Positions 1 to 8,391 are shown, counted from the first letter of the stretch. The stretch is 64,000 nt of DNA from Flavobacterium odoriferum (GCF_025499515.1 NZ_JAMKFA010000007.1:124001-188000), one strand, 5' to 3'. Notes: generated by a model not told the origin, from the sequence alone. Translations and numbers: made by a program.

Positions 1-2
1 AA

Positions 3-1124
3 CCAGACAAAGCAAAAGAGTCTACGGTTAAAGATATGGATGGAAATGTTTCTGAATTTGCGGTTAACTTTACTCCGCTAACAACCGTTTACAAGAAAAA
101 AACAGCTGATGATTTAGAAGCATTTTATAATGATAAATTTAATTCAAGAGATTTTAGTGGGTCATTTTTAGTAGCAAAAAATGGCGAAATTCTTTATGAA
201 AATTACAGTGGATATGCCTACAAAGAAAAAGGAGATTCTATCAAACAAAATACACCTTTGCACATTGCATCTGTTAGTAAAGTAATAACAGCTGTAACTA
301 TTTTAAAATTAGTTGATGCAAAAAAACTAAAGTTAGACGATTTAGTAACTTCTATTTTACCTGAATTTCCACACGAAAAAACAACCGTGAGAATGTTGTT
401 AAATCACAGAAGTGGGTTACGAAATTACGCCTATTTTACCGATGATAAAGGCGTTTGGGATAAAAAGAAAACGCTAACCAATCAAGATGTTTTAACTCTT
501 TTAGCTACTAAAAATATTGGCTTAGAATCAACGCCAGGAACTCGTTTTGGGTATTGTAACACCAATTATGCTTTATTGGCTTTAATCATTGAAAAAGTCG
601 AGAAAAAGACTTATCCACAAGTGCTTCAAGAATTAATTTTTGATCCTTTAGGAATGAAAAACACTTTTGTTTTTGATGATTTAACAAAACAAGGCAGCGT
701 GAGTCAGTCTTATAAAAACAATTATTTACGATTAGCTTTTGAATATTTAGACCAAGTGTATGGCGATAAAAATATCTACTCAACACCTCGAGATTTACTG
801 CAATTTGATTTGGCTTTGTATTCTGATAAATTTTTGAGCGCAGCCATGAAAGCCGAAATGTTCAAAGGGTATAGCTACGAACGTAAAGGAACCAGAAATT
901 ATGGTTTAGGAATTCGTATGTTAGAATTTGAAACTGGACAACAGTATTTCTTCCACAATGGTTGGTGGCATGGAAATACTTCATCTTATGTTACATTGGT
1001 AAAAGATTCGGTTACGATAATTGCGATTTCTAATAAATTCACAAGAAAACCTTATCAAACAAAGAGATTAGCACCAAAATTTGGCGATTATCCGTTTAAA
1101 TTTAATGACGAAGAAGGCGAATAG
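3..1124 (+). CDS. Serine hydrolase, beta-lactamase/class C family (5' truncated)
   Basis: The reading frame is open from base 3 to the window edge, so the gene starts upstream and the ATG at 36 is probably internal. Numbering from that ATG, the family signatures are S79-V-S-K82 (SxxK nucleophile and base), Y173-C-N175 (the YxN motif) and H307-N-G309 (in place of KTG). These define the class C beta-lactamase/DD-peptidase/esterase fold. Proteins of this type in Bacteroidota are usually exported peptidases or esterases and rarely true beta-lactamases; the substrate cannot be told. The signal peptide would lie outside the window. The stop codon abuts the convergent gene at 1125. Confidence 0.85.
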   Translation, partial: PDKAKESTVKDMDGNVSEFAVNFTPLTTVYKKKTADDLEAFYNDKFNSRDFSGSFLVAKNGEILYENYSGYAYKEKGDSIKQNTPLHIASVSKVITAVTILKLVDAKKLKLDDLVTSILPEFPHEKTTVRMLLNHRSGLRNYAYFTDDKGVWDKKKTLTNQDVLTLLATKNIGLESTPGTRFGYCNTNYALLALIIEKVEKKTYPQVLQELIFDPLGMKNTFVFDDLTKQGSVSQSYKNNYLRLAFEYLDQVYGDKNIYSTPRDLLQFDLALYSDKFLSAAMKAEMFKGYSYERKGTRNYGLGIRMLEFETGQQYFFHNGWWHGNTSSYVTLVKDSVTIIAISNKFTRKPYQTKRLAPKFGDYPFKFNDEEGE

Positions 1125-2003
1125 TTAACCTATTTTCACTGAAGTCATCGTTAACGAACCACCAACAGCTTTGTCGTTAAAGAATTCTACTTTATCATTA
1201 TCGGTTTGTAATGCCAAAATGTAGAGTAATGGATAATAATGATCTGGAGACGGAATGGCTAATGTAGCTGATTTGTTTAGTTTTTCGTATTGAATTAATT
1301 CTTTATGAAAACCATTTGAAATTTTATTTTTGAAGATATCATTCATTTCTAAAGCCCAATCAAATCCGTATTCGGATTCGTTTAATTTATCCCAAGCTAC
1401 CATTCGTAAATTATGCACCATATTACCACTTCCGATAATTAGAACTCCTTTTTTACGAAGTGAAAGTAATTGTTTTGCTAATTCATAATGATAAGCTGCT
1501 GGTTTATAATAATCGATACTTAATTGTAAAACTGGAATATCTGCATTTGGATACATATGTTTAACTACCGACCAAGTTCCGTGATCTAATCCCCAGTCGT
1601 GGTCTAATTCTACGGCTGGATTCGTAATTAATTTTTGAATTTCTGTCGCTAATTCAGGATTTCCAGGCGCTGGATATTGCACATCAAACAATACTTGCGG
1701 GAAACCTCCAAAATCGTGAATTGTTTTTGGATTTGGCATTGCTGTTACCATTGTACCTTTCGTTAACCAATGTGCTGAAACTACTACAACTGCTTTTGGT
1801 GTTCGAATTTCTTTTCCCATTTGCTGCCAACGTTTTGAAAACTCATTATCTTCAATGGCATTCATAGGCGAACCATGTCCGATGAATAAAACGGGCATCT
1901 TCTCCTCTTCTTCTCCTAATCCTTTTGTCCAATCATAGAACGGTTGTATACTTGCCATAGCGATTCCTCCTGAAAGTAATGTTATGAAATTCTTGCGATT
2001 CAT
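1125..2003 (-). CDS. ygiD: 4,5-DOPA-extradiol-dioxygenase-like protein (LigB superfamily)
   Basis: Member of the YgiD/plant DODA class of LigB-type extradiol ring-cleavage dioxygenases, which use a metal bound by histidines. The family pattern is visible: GHGSP at residues 42-46 with H43, SAHW with H78, H96, then GLDHGTW with H141 and a late HYYPLL segment. Length (292 aa) is slightly above the usual ~260 because of a hydrophobic, Tat- or lipoprotein-like N-terminal segment (first ~25 residues, Arg-Lys start), which suggests export. The physiological substrate in bacteria is unclear. A TAnnTTTG promoter lies at 2023-2030, about 20 bases before the start. Confidence 0.85.
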   Translation of the reverse strand: MNRKNFITLLSGGIAMASIQPFYDWTKGLGEEEEKMPVLFIGHGSPMNAIEDNEFSKRWQQMGKEIRTPKAVVVVSAHWLTKGTMVTAMPNPKTIHDFGGFPQVLFDVQYPAPGNPELATEIQKLITNPAVELDHDWGLDHGTWSVVKHMYPNADIPVLQLSIDYYKPAAYHYELAKQLLSLRKKGVLIIGSGNMVHNLRMVAWDKLNESEYGFDWALEMNDIFKNKISNGFHKELIQYEKLNKSATLAIPSPDHYYPLLYILALQTDNDKVEFFNDKAVGGSLTMTSVKIG

Positions 2004-2022
2004 AAACTAATATTTGTATATA

Positions 2023-2030
2023 CAAATTTA
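2023..2030 (-). promoter_or_regulatory. -7 box for the ygiD-like gene
   Basis: Reads TAAATTTG on the minus strand, a perfect match to the Bacteroidota -7 consensus TAnnTTTG. It lies about 20 bases before the ATG at 2003, leaving a short leader. Confidence 0.65.
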
Positions 2031-2068
2031 GTGATAAAAAGAATACGAAATACTTATTTAGGAAAAAA

Positions 2069-2353
2069 TTAGGAAAGCAATTCTATTTTGAAATATCTCA
2101 AAATGAAGAAAATAGAAATTAAATTAATTAAAAGAGCTAACCAATAATACTTGCTATAATCATCCGTATTTATAGCAATTTCATATAAATTTAAAAGTGG
2201 TAAAATCACAACAGCTATCCAAATAGGAATCCAAATGATTTCGGTTTCAAAACCAATAAAATGAATGGTTTCAAAATTTTGAAAAATACCAACGAATGTC
2301 ATTAATAGAACGACAATACTAAGTAAAAGATATACCTTATTTTTTGTTGACAT
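2069..2353 (-). CDS. Small membrane protein, unknown
   Basis: 94 residues with three hydrophobic segments (about 7-25, 33-57 and 71-88), so probably an inner-membrane protein. No recognised family. It starts one base after the stop codon of the upstream cvfB-like gene and is probably translated from the same mRNA. No catalytic motif or metal-binding pattern is visible. Confidence 0.6.
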   Translation of the reverse strand: MSTKNKVYLLLSIVVLLMTFVGIFQNFETIHFIGFETEIIWIPIWIAVVILPLLNLYEIAINTDDYSKYYWLALLINLISIFFILRYFKIELLS

Positions 2354-2354
2354 C

Positions 2355-3191
2355 CTAAACCAAATAAATTCCGTCTTCTTTGATTTCGATTAATTGTTGT
2401 TTGTATAAATTTCCAACGGCTTTTTTGAAATTCTTCTTACTCATTTTCAACACCGTTTTAATGTCTTCTGGATGCGAATTATCAGTCAATCGCAAGAAAC
2501 CACGATTGGCTTTTAATTCGTCTAAAATAATTTGAGATGAAGGTTCTATTGCTTCTACTCCAACTTTACGAAGTAAGACATCAATTTTCCCATCAGGACG
2601 AATGTTTTTGATGTAACCAATGGTTTTCATTCCAGGTTTTACATCCGTGTATACTTCATTTTTATAAGCTAAACCTTTGTATTTCTGATTGATGATAACA
2701 TTGATTCCACCATCGGTAATATGAGAAATTAAGATATTTACTTCTTCATTGGGTTCCAAATCAACATTTTCATTCGTCAAATACTTGTTCGTTCTACTTG
2801 AAGCTACCAAACGATTCGTTTTTTCGTCCATGTGCATGTAAACCAAATAACGTTTTCCAACTTCCATCGGTCGGGCTTGCTCTTTAAACGGAACAAATAA
2901 ATCTTTCTCTAAACCCCAATCTAAAAAAGCACCAAACTGATTCATGTAATTTACTTTTAAATGCGCAAATTCATTCAGTTTGATATAGGGTTTAAGCGTA
3001 GTTGCCACAGGACGTTCTTCATGGTCAAGATAGATAAATACAGTTAAATCATCTCCAATAGAAAATTCTTTCGGTACATATTTATTCGGCAATAAAACAT
3101 CATCTTCTTGTGTTTCTTCACTTCCTAAAAACAAACCAACTTTAGTATCTCTTAATATTTTTAACGTATTGAACTCTCCTATATGTAACAT
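2355..3191 (-). CDS. CvfB-like S1 RNA-binding protein
   Basis: 278 residues resembling the CvfB family (conserved virulence factor B, an RNA-binding protein with tandem S1 domains and a C-terminal winged helix). Two S1-like stretches are recognisable: one with the loop FGAFLDWG near residue 90 and one with GGINVIIN near residue 165. The last ~55 residues look like a winged helix. The longest frame begins at a TTG at 3212, but that TTG is the end of the -7 box TACCTTTG at 3210-3217, so I take the ATG at 3191 (MLHIGEF). Its role in this group is not established; RNA-linked regulation is the family expectation. Confidence 0.8.
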   Translation of the reverse strand: MLHIGEFNTLKILRDTKVGLFLGSEETQEDDVLLPNKYVPKEFSIGDDLTVFIYLDHEERPVATTLKPYIKLNEFAHLKVNYMNQFGAFLDWGLEKDLFVPFKEQARPMEVGKRYLVYMHMDEKTNRLVASSRTNKYLTNENVDLEPNEEVNILISHITDGGINVIINQKYKGLAYKNEVYTDVKPGMKTIGYIKNIRPDGKIDVLLRKVGVEAIEPSSQIILDELKANRGFLRLTDNSHPEDIKTVLKMSKKNFKKAVGNLYKQQLIEIKEDGIYLV

Positions 3192-3209
3192 AATAAAATA
3201 AATAAAGTG

Positions 3210-3217
3210 CAAAGGTA
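3210..3217 (-). promoter_or_regulatory. -7 box for the cvfB-like gene
   Basis: TACCTTTG on the minus strand, 19 bases before the ATG at 3191. It overlaps the upstream TTG and so decides the start codon. Confidence 0.65.
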
Positions 3218-3316
3218 AGCATTTTAAAAATTAGAATTTAGAAATCGGAAATCCAGAAAATGAAAAAACCACAAATCAATTACTGACTTGTGGTTTTATG
3301 TTATATTTTCTAAAAC

Positions 3317-4534
3317 TTAGATTCCGATTTCTAATTGAAAACGAACATACCAATTTTGTTTGTTACTTCCGTCGAAATAATTCAAATCACTTAACGTAAC
3401 TTCACCTTGTAATTTAAAAGCATGCTCCCATAAATATTTAGTAACACCTAACGAATATTGCTTAGAATCAGGAGTTAATGCTTGAATATCTTCATGCATT
3501 TTTTGAGTAGAAAAACGACCAATGATTTCGTAGTTTGTTGGAAAAACATAACTTAATTGATAGTCCATTCCACTTCCTACTGGCACATAATTAAACTCTG
3601 TAATGTCATCTGGATTAAAAGCAATTGGATCTTTCGCTGAACGAGACATATAACTCGACATAAAAGCCCAACCATTATATTTGAACATCGCATCTAACAA
3701 TACCGATTTCATTGTTTTTTGTTCGAATAAATCGCCACCTAGTTGACCTTGTGTTCTTCTTGCTAAGTTATTTTGATGAAAAGCTCCAGATAATAACAAT
3801 CTTGGTTTTTCTTCACGAGCAACGTCTCCTTCAAAATTTGTTCCATCTTTTTTAAACGAACCAAAAGGCATTAACTCTAATTTTCCAGTTAAGGCTACTC
3901 CATCATCAGCAGATTTTGTCCAGTTTCTTCCTTCTCCAGTAGTTACTGCCGTTTTTACATTGTATGAAAATTTATCTTTGTTTTCGTTTAAATAATACGC
4001 TTGAAAACCAAAATCTCTATCAATGGTGAAACGAGCATTATTAATACTTCTATCGGTCAATTGTAAAGCTCCTGATGAATTTACACGTTGACGATTTCCT
4101 GGTAATTTGGTTTGCCCAAAAAGAAAACTCCAATGTTTATTTGGACGATAAAAAACAGCAGCATCACGAATAATATTGATATTTTCTCCATCTTGAATTT
4201 CGCCCACATCACCTGGTGCAAACGACAATTGAATTACATATAAAAAGTGTGGATTACCTACATATCCATCAAAACGCAAACGTAAACGTCTAATTTCTCC
4301 TGAATAAGCAGCATCTTCGTCCTCATTTTGAATAAATGTAACACGATTTTGCATTCTAAAACGAATATTTAATTGAAATAAACTATCTGGCGAGGTTATT
4401 CCTAATCCTTTTCCATAGCTATAATATGGAAGTGCAGCCAACTTTAAATCGTTGTCTTTTGTGGTTACTTTTATGTCTTGAGCTACAGTAATTGCAGTAG
4501 TTACAAGCAATAAAAAGGTTACTAATTTTTTCAT
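3317..4534 (-). CDS. Phosphate-selective porin O/P-type outer-membrane channel
   Basis: 405 residues: an 18-residue signal peptide (Met-Lys-Lys start, cleavage after VAQ), then alternating aromatic/polar beta-strand sequence characteristic of the OprO/OprP porin family, ending in a beta-strand (FQLEIGI). The stretch LFQLNIRFRMQNR near the N-terminus and the many Arg/Lys residues fit an anion-selective barrel. The specificity in Bacteroidota homologues is often unproven, so phosphate is only the family assignment. It is divergent from prmA with an operator-like repeat cluster between the two. A -7 box TAAGTTTG lies at 4560-4567. Confidence 0.8.
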   Translation of the reverse strand: MKKLVTFLLLVTTAITVAQDIKVTTKDNDLKLAALPYYSYGKGLGITSPDSLFQLNIRFRMQNRVTFIQNEDEDAAYSGEIRRLRLRFDGYVGNPHFLYVIQLSFAPGDVGEIQDGENINIIRDAAVFYRPNKHWSFLFGQTKLPGNRQRVNSSGALQLTDRSINNARFTIDRDFGFQAYYLNENKDKFSYNVKTAVTTGEGRNWTKSADDGVALTGKLELMPFGSFKKDGTNFEGDVAREEKPRLLLSGAFHQNNLARRTQGQLGGDLFEQKTMKSVLLDAMFKYNGWAFMSSYMSRSAKDPIAFNPDDITEFNYVPVGSGMDYQLSYVFPTNYEIIGRFSTQKMHEDIQALTPDSKQYSLGVTKYLWEHAFKLQGEVTLSDLNYFDGSNKQNWYVRFQLEIGI

Positions 4535-4559
4535 TTGTTATGTTGTTGTATATTTTGTG

Positions 4560-4610
4560 CAAACTTAACATCAAATCAATGTTAAGTATGTTAAGTAAAT
4601 ATTACCTTTG
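4560..4610. promoter_or_regulatory. Divergent porin/prmA promoter region with repeats
   Basis: Minus-strand box TAAGTTTG (4560-4567) serves the porin; plus-strand box TACCTTTG (4603-4610) serves prmA. Between them lies a perfect inverted repeat: CTTAACAT (4564-4571), a 7-base spacer, and ATGTTAAG (4579-4586). A further direct copy of ATGTTAAG sits at 4588-4595. The left arm overlaps the porin -7 box, so a bound protein could control porin transcription. The regulator is not known. Confidence 0.5.
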
Positions 4611-4625
4611 CAAAAAATTAATGTT

Positions 4626-5459
4626 ATGTCAAATATATACATTGGATATCACTTTACAATAGAACCTATTGAATTAGGTAGCGAAATTTTAATTGCTGAA
4701 TTAGGAGAAAAAGCTTTTGAAAGTTTTATTGAAACTGAAACAGGGATTTCTGCTTATGTTCAGAAAGATTTGTGGAGCGAAACTATTCTAGAAGATATTC
4801 AGATCTTAGATAATCCAGAATTTAAAATCGATTATACTTTTGAGGAAATTGAGCAAGTGAATTGGAATGAAGAATGGGAAAAAAACTTTGAAGCGATTGA
4901 AGTAGACGGAAAATGTCATGTGAGAGCGCCATTTCACGAAAAAACAAATGCTGAATACGATATTGTAATTGAACCAAAAATGAGTTTTGGAACAGGTCAT
5001 CATGAAACCACTCACATGATGATTCAACATATTTTGGAAACCGATTTTACGAATAAAAAAACCTTAGATATGGGGTGCGGAACTGCCATTTTAGCCATTT
5101 TAGCTGAAATGAAAGGTGCTCAACCAATCGATGCTATTGATATTGACAATTGGTGCTATTTAAACTCAATTGAAAATGCAGAACGTAATAATTGCAAGCA
5201 TATTTCGGTTTACGAAGGTGATGCTTCTTTATTAGTTGGTAAAAAATACGACATTATTATTGCAAACATTAATCGTAATATTTTATTAAACGATATGCAA
5301 CAATATGTAGATTGTTTAAACGAAAACGGAATTTTATTTTTAAGCGGTTTTTACACAGAAGATATCCCAGTAATTTCAGAAAGTTGTACGTCAAAAGGAT
5401 TGACCTATCTAAAACAATTTGAACGTAACAATTGGGTTGCATTGAAATTTGTGAAATAG
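4626..5459 (+). CDS. prmA: Ribosomal protein L11 methyltransferase
   Basis: 277 residues. PrmA trimethylates ribosomal protein L11 with S-adenosylmethionine. Visible signatures are FGTGHHETT (about residues 121-129, the PrmA-specific substrate-entry motif), motif I DMGCGTA (about 148-154) and the IIANINRN post-motif II segment, the family's NPP(Y/F)-equivalent region. The N-terminal ~70 residues form the acidic L11-recognition domain. The TTG at 4608 is part of the -7 box, so the ATG at 4626 is the start. Confidence 0.93.
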   Translation: MSNIYIGYHFTIEPIELGSEILIAELGEKAFESFIETETGISAYVQKDLWSETILEDIQILDNPEFKIDYTFEEIEQVNWNEEWEKNFEAIEVDGKCHVRAPFHEKTNAEYDIVIEPKMSFGTGHHETTHMMIQHILETDFTNKKTLDMGCGTAILAILAEMKGAQPIDAIDIDNWCYLNSIENAERNNCKHISVYEGDASLLVGKKYDIIIANINRNILLNDMQQYVDCLNENGILFLSGFYTEDIPVISESCTSKGLTYLKQFERNNWVALKFVK

Positions 5460-5497
5460 TTAGGAGATGGAAGTTGGGAGTTTAACTTTTTTAAATC

Positions 5498-5560
5498 TTG
5501 AATTTGATTTTTGAAATTGAACTTGAATTTTGAATTTGATTTTTGAATTTGAATTTGATT
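5498..5560. repeat. AT-rich imperfect repeat upstream of clpS
   Basis: About 60 bases built from TTGAATTTGAT-like units; a 20-base stretch starting at 5500 recurs imperfectly at 5532. It ends just before the clpS -7 box and supplies TTTG -33 candidates. Probably a simple-sequence expansion. Confidence 0.5.
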
Positions 5561-5563
5561 CAG

Positions 5564-5571
5564 TATTTTTG
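5564..5571 (+). promoter_or_regulatory. -7 box for clpS
   Basis: TATTTTTG, with a TTTG -33 candidate at 5542-5545 (18-base spacing). It lies 26 bases before the ATG at 5597. Confidence 0.6.
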
Positions 5572-5596
5572 TAAAGAACTTTCAAACGTAAAGAAA

Positions 5597-5872
5597 ATGA
5601 GCACGATAGAAAAAGTACAAGAAGAAGTTTTAGTAGCTGAAGCTGTTGGTGTAAATAACGAAATTGTGTTACACAATGATGATGTAAATACATTTGACCA
5701 TGTTATTGATACATTAATAAGAGTTTGCAAACACGATGAATTACAAGCCGAGCAATGTGCTTTATTAGTACATTATAAAGGCAAATGCACGGTTAAAACG
5801 GGTCCGATTGACCAACTTAAGCCGCAATGTTCCGCATTATTAGATGCTGGATTAAGTGCAGAAATTATATAA
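5597..5872 (+). CDS. clpS: Clp protease adaptor protein ClpS
   Basis: 91 residues from the ATG at 5597. ClpS delivers N-degron substrates to ClpA-type unfoldases. The core LHNDDVNTFDHVI (residues ~26-38) is the conserved N-end-binding and ClpA-contact segment; the remaining helices and the C-terminal GLSAEII strand complete the fold. The longer frame from 5543 would begin upstream of the -7 box and is rejected. It ends at a bidirectional terminator. Confidence 0.92.
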   Translation: MSTIEKVQEEVLVAEAVGVNNEIVLHNDDVNTFDHVIDTLIRVCKHDELQAEQCALLVHYKGKCTVKTGPIDQLKPQCSALLDAGLSAEII

Positions 5873-5874
5873 AT

Positions 5875-5902
5875 AAAAAGTCCCGATAAATCGGGACTTT
5901 TT
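5875..5902. terminator. Bidirectional intrinsic terminator
   Basis: Perfect 12-bp stem (AAAAAGTCCCGA, loop TAAA, then the complement) with A/T runs on both sides. It separates clpS from the convergent lipoprotein gene. Confidence 0.9.
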
Positions 5903-5904
5903 AT

Positions 5905-6336
5905 TTAATCTCTAACAAACTCAGTTAGATAATAAATTTCATCAACTTCATCATAGTATTTAACTTTTAATTTTGTTGATGTTAATTCTATTATTTCAGA
6001 AGTAGAACTTTCACCTGGACCATAAGATACTGTAATCATATTTCCACTTCTAGACCAAGTTGCATTATCAACACTCTCAGAACAACTTGAATTGTAGTAT
6101 ACATCTCTTAATGTTCCATTGCTGAATAATTCTGTAAAATCATTTGCAGAGGAGCAAGAATTCTCATAAGGATATAAAACTTCTTCTCCTCCAGATATCT
6201 CACCTTGTTTTAAAAAAATCCATTTACCTACAATATTTCCCGAAGTACTAGCTCCACTATCATCATCACTACTACATGAATTAAAAGCTAGTGAAAGTGA
6301 TACAATTGACACAAATAATAAAATTCTTTTTTTCAT
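5905..6336 (-). CDS. Lipocalin-like lipoprotein
   Basis: 143 residues: signal peptide followed by a lipobox ending at Cys21 and a Ser-Ser-Asp-Asp-Asp run, the export signal typical of Flavobacteria surface lipoproteins. The mature part begins NIVGKW, the opening of lipocalin-like (DUF4923/lipocalin_4-type) domains, with a later WSRSGNMITV strand and conserved short beta-strands. Ligand unknown. It has its own -7 box at 6358-6365. Confidence 0.7.
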   Translation of the reverse strand: MKKRILLFVSIVSLSLAFNSCSSDDDSGASTSGNIVGKWIFLKQGEISGGEEVLYPYENSCSSANDFTELFSNGTLRDVYYNSSCSESVDNATWSRSGNMITVSYGPGESSTSEIIELTSTKLKVKYYDEVDEIYYLTEFVRD

Positions 6337-6357
6337 AATTTACTTTTTATAGTTGAT

Positions 6358-6365
6358 CAAAAATA
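6358..6365 (-). promoter_or_regulatory. -7 box for the lipocalin-like gene
   Basis: TATTTTTG on the minus strand, 22 bases before the ATG at 6336. Confidence 0.6.
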
Positions 6366-6452
6366 CACATTTTTTTTAATCACCAACAAAATTTTAAAAA
6401 ATTTACTCAAGTTATTTATAAAAAAAATCTTAATAAAATTGAGACTTCCTAT

Positions 6453-6719
6453 TTAACTCATTTTTCCAATGGCACAACTCACATACGATTTGGCTTTTGA
6501 ACCTAAACTATTCGCTTCTCCATCTTCTGGATAACCCAAAGCTTTTAATTTTTCTTTAACTTCAATAAGTTTTTCTTCTGTTGTGTAAACAAAAGAAACA
6601 CAACTTTCTTCAACATTTACTGAAACATCAGTAATCGCATCAAGCGTTGAAATATTTTTAGTAATTGTATTGGCACAACCGCCACATTTCAAATTTTGTA
6701 TATATAATGTAGTTTTCAT
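6453..6719 (-). CDS. Heavy-metal-associated (HMA) domain protein
   Basis: 88 residues with one HMA fold: a CGGC metal-binding motif at C12-x-x-C15 (the CxxC of copper chaperones and P-type ATPase domains), ending with an additional C-terminal segment carrying one more Cys. Probably a small cytoplasmic Cu(I) or other soft-metal chaperone. It lies downstream of the YeeE/YedE pair but has its own promoter and the same operator type (6776-6789), so the two units are probably co-regulated. Confidence 0.8.
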   Translation of the reverse strand: MKTTLYIQNLKCGGCANTITKNISTLDAITDVSVNVEESCVSFVYTTEEKLIEVKEKLKALGYPEDGEANSLGSKAKSYVSCAIGKMS

Positions 6720-6745
6720 GATATGATATTATATTTTATGAATAA

Positions 6746-6789
6746 CAAATTTACAAAATCTACAAACTAAACACCGTAACTTTTGTTAC
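6746..6789 (-). promoter_or_regulatory. HMA gene promoter with GTAAC-N4-GTTAC operator
   Basis: The minus-strand -7 box TAAATTTG is at 6746-6753. The palindrome GTAAC-TTTT-GTTAC is at 6776-6789, its centre exactly 33 bp upstream of the centre of the -7 box. That is the position expected for a Crp/Fnr-type class II activator. The same palindrome occurs at 7832-7845. Confidence 0.6.
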
Positions 6790-6801
6790 TTTAACGTAAC
6801 T

Positions 6802-7215
6802 TTAATGAGGTAATTTATCTTTCAATAACCCGTAAATATAGGTTCCTAATAAGGCTCCAACTAGTACTACTGCAATTGCATATGTTCCTGTCCCTAATAA
6901 AATAAAAATAGGTCCTGGACAACTTCCTACTAATGCCCAACCTAATCCAAAAAGTGTTCCACCAAAAACATAACGCCAAAAACCTCGTTCTTTTTCAATA
7001 ATTTTAATTGGAAAACCATTAAAATCTTTTAGTTTTTTACGTTTAATGATTTGTAAACCTATAATTCCTGTAAAAAGAGCCGTTCCAATAATTCCAAACA
7101 TATGAAACGATTGAAAATGAAACATTTCGTAAATACGATACCAAGAAACAGCTTCTGCCTTAGTTAAAACAATTCCGAAAAAAATTCCGGTTAGAAAAAA
7201 ACGTGCTAACTTCAT
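6802..7215 (-). CDS. YeeE/YedE-family membrane protein (short half)
   Basis: 137 residues, four hydrophobic helices. It carries the YeeE/YedE (thiosulfate/sulfur transport) signature GSCPGPI around residue 105, with the conserved Cys that relays sulfur compounds. It pairs with the next gene upstream, the usual arrangement of two half-proteins in Bacteroidota, with two bases between the genes. Function inferred: import of a reduced sulfur species. Confidence 0.8.
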   Translation of the reverse strand: MKLARFFLTGIFFGIVLTKAEAVSWYRIYEMFHFQSFHMFGIIGTALFTGIIGLQIIKRKKLKDFNGFPIKIIEKERGFWRYVFGGTLFGLGWALVGSCPGPIFILLGTGTYAIAVVLVGALLGTYIYGLLKDKLPH

Positions 7216-7217
7216 AA

Positions 7218-7784
7218 TTATGCTGCTTTAAAAATTAGTGGTAATAAATAATGTGCCATCAATAAACCGCCTATAAAAAATCCAATTACTGCGACTAATG
7301 ATGGTAATTGCAAATTACTCAACCCTGAAATAGCATGACCAGATGTACAACCACCTGCATAACGTGTTCCAAAACCAATTAGTAATCCGCCAATTAATAA
7401 AACGGCAAATCCTTTTGGTGTTTGTAACGTTTCAATACTAAAAATAGTATCAGGAAGTAATTTCCCGTTTGGCGCTTCAATACCAAGAGTTTGTAATTGA
7501 GTTAATGTTTCTGGGTTTAAATTAACACCTGTTCCATTTGATAAAAAATGATAGGCAATAAATCCGCCAACGATTGCTCCTAAAACAACTGCTAAACTCC
7601 ATTTTTGTTCGCGCCAATCTAATTTAAAAAAGTCGCTAAATTTTCCGGCTCCAGCCATAGAACACATCGTTCTTAAGTTAGACGACATTCCAAAGTTTTT
7701 TCCAAAGTAGGTTAAAATAAGCATTGTTACTCCGATTAAAAAACCAGAAATTGACCAATGCCATGTTCCGAAGATAAATTCCAT
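7218..7784 (-). CDS. YeeE/YedE-family membrane protein (long half)
   Basis: 188 residues from the ATG at 7784 (MEFIFG). The longer frame would include the -7 box at 7805-7812. Several membrane helices; GGCTSGH around residue 146 is the YeeE/YedE sulfur-relay motif, and a second Cys lies in the RTMCSMAGAGK loop. Co-transcribed with the short half. The promoter carries a GTAAC-N4-GTTAC palindrome. Confidence 0.82.
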   Translation of the reverse strand: MEFIFGTWHWSISGFLIGVTMLILTYFGKNFGMSSNLRTMCSMAGAGKFSDFFKLDWREQKWSLAVVLGAIVGGFIAYHFLSNGTGVNLNPETLTQLQTLGIEAPNGKLLPDTIFSIETLQTPKGFAVLLIGGLLIGFGTRYAGGCTSGHAISGLSNLQLPSLVAVIGFFIGGLLMAHYLLPLIFKAA

Positions 7785-7804
7785 ATTTTTTTTGCAATTT
7801 TGTA

Positions 7805-7862
7805 CAAAAATAGAAATTAAGATTGGTTTTAGTAACAATTGTTACAATTTTGGCTAATTTTG
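7805..7862. promoter_or_regulatory. Divergent promoter with GTAAC-N4-GTTAC operator
   Basis: Minus-strand box TATTTTTG (7805-7812) serves the YeeE/YedE operon; plus-strand box TAATTTTG (7855-7862) serves the gene at 7887. The perfect 14-bp palindrome GTAACAATTGTTAC lies at 7832-7845, its centre 30 bp from the minus box and 20 bp from the plus box. Confidence 0.6.
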
Positions 7863-7886
7863 AAGCAACAAAACACCTCTTACAAA

Positions 7887-8390
7887 ATGAAAAAGTTTAA
7901 AATAGAAATCAAATGGGCTATAATCATGTCGATTATATTTTTGGCGTGGATGACATTAGAAAAACAATTGGGATTTCATGATGAAAAAATTAAATGGCAA
8001 ATGTTTTTTACGATGCTAATTATTTTTCCAAACTTCCTATTGTATTATTTAGCTTTAAGTGATAAAAAGAAAAACTATTACAACGGAGAAATGAGTTGGA
8101 AACAAGGATTTATATCTGGTGTTGTTATTTCTTTTATTGTTGTAATATTTAGTCCGATTACACAATTTATCACCCACGAATTCATTACACCAAACTATTT
8201 CGACAAACTAATTGCGCTTTCGGTAGAAAGTAAAAGATTAACCTTAGAAGAAGCAAAAAGTTATTTTAATTTAACAGCTTATATTTGGCAAAGTATTTCG
8301 GGTGGATTATCTTTTGGAGTGGTAATTGGCGCGATTGTTGCTTACATTTTAAAACCAAAAACACCAGTTTCAACGATTAAATCAAATTAA
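7887..8390 (+). CDS. DUF4199-type membrane protein
   Basis: 167 residues from the ATG at 7887 (MKKFKIEIKW); the longer frame would overlap the -7 box. Four hydrophobic segments (about 7-25, 35-52, 71-90, 133-152) and the overall pattern of the Bacteroidota DUF4199 family, of unknown function. Followed one base later by the lipoprotein gene at 8392, probably one operon. Confidence 0.65.
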   Translation: MKKFKIEIKWAIIMSIIFLAWMTLEKQLGFHDEKIKWQMFFTMLIIFPNFLLYYLALSDKKKNYYNGEMSWKQGFISGVVISFIVVIFSPITQFITHEFITPNYFDKLIALSVESKRLTLEEAKSYFNLTAYIWQSISGGLSFGVVIGAIVAYILKPKTPVSTIKSN

Positions 8391-8391
8391 A

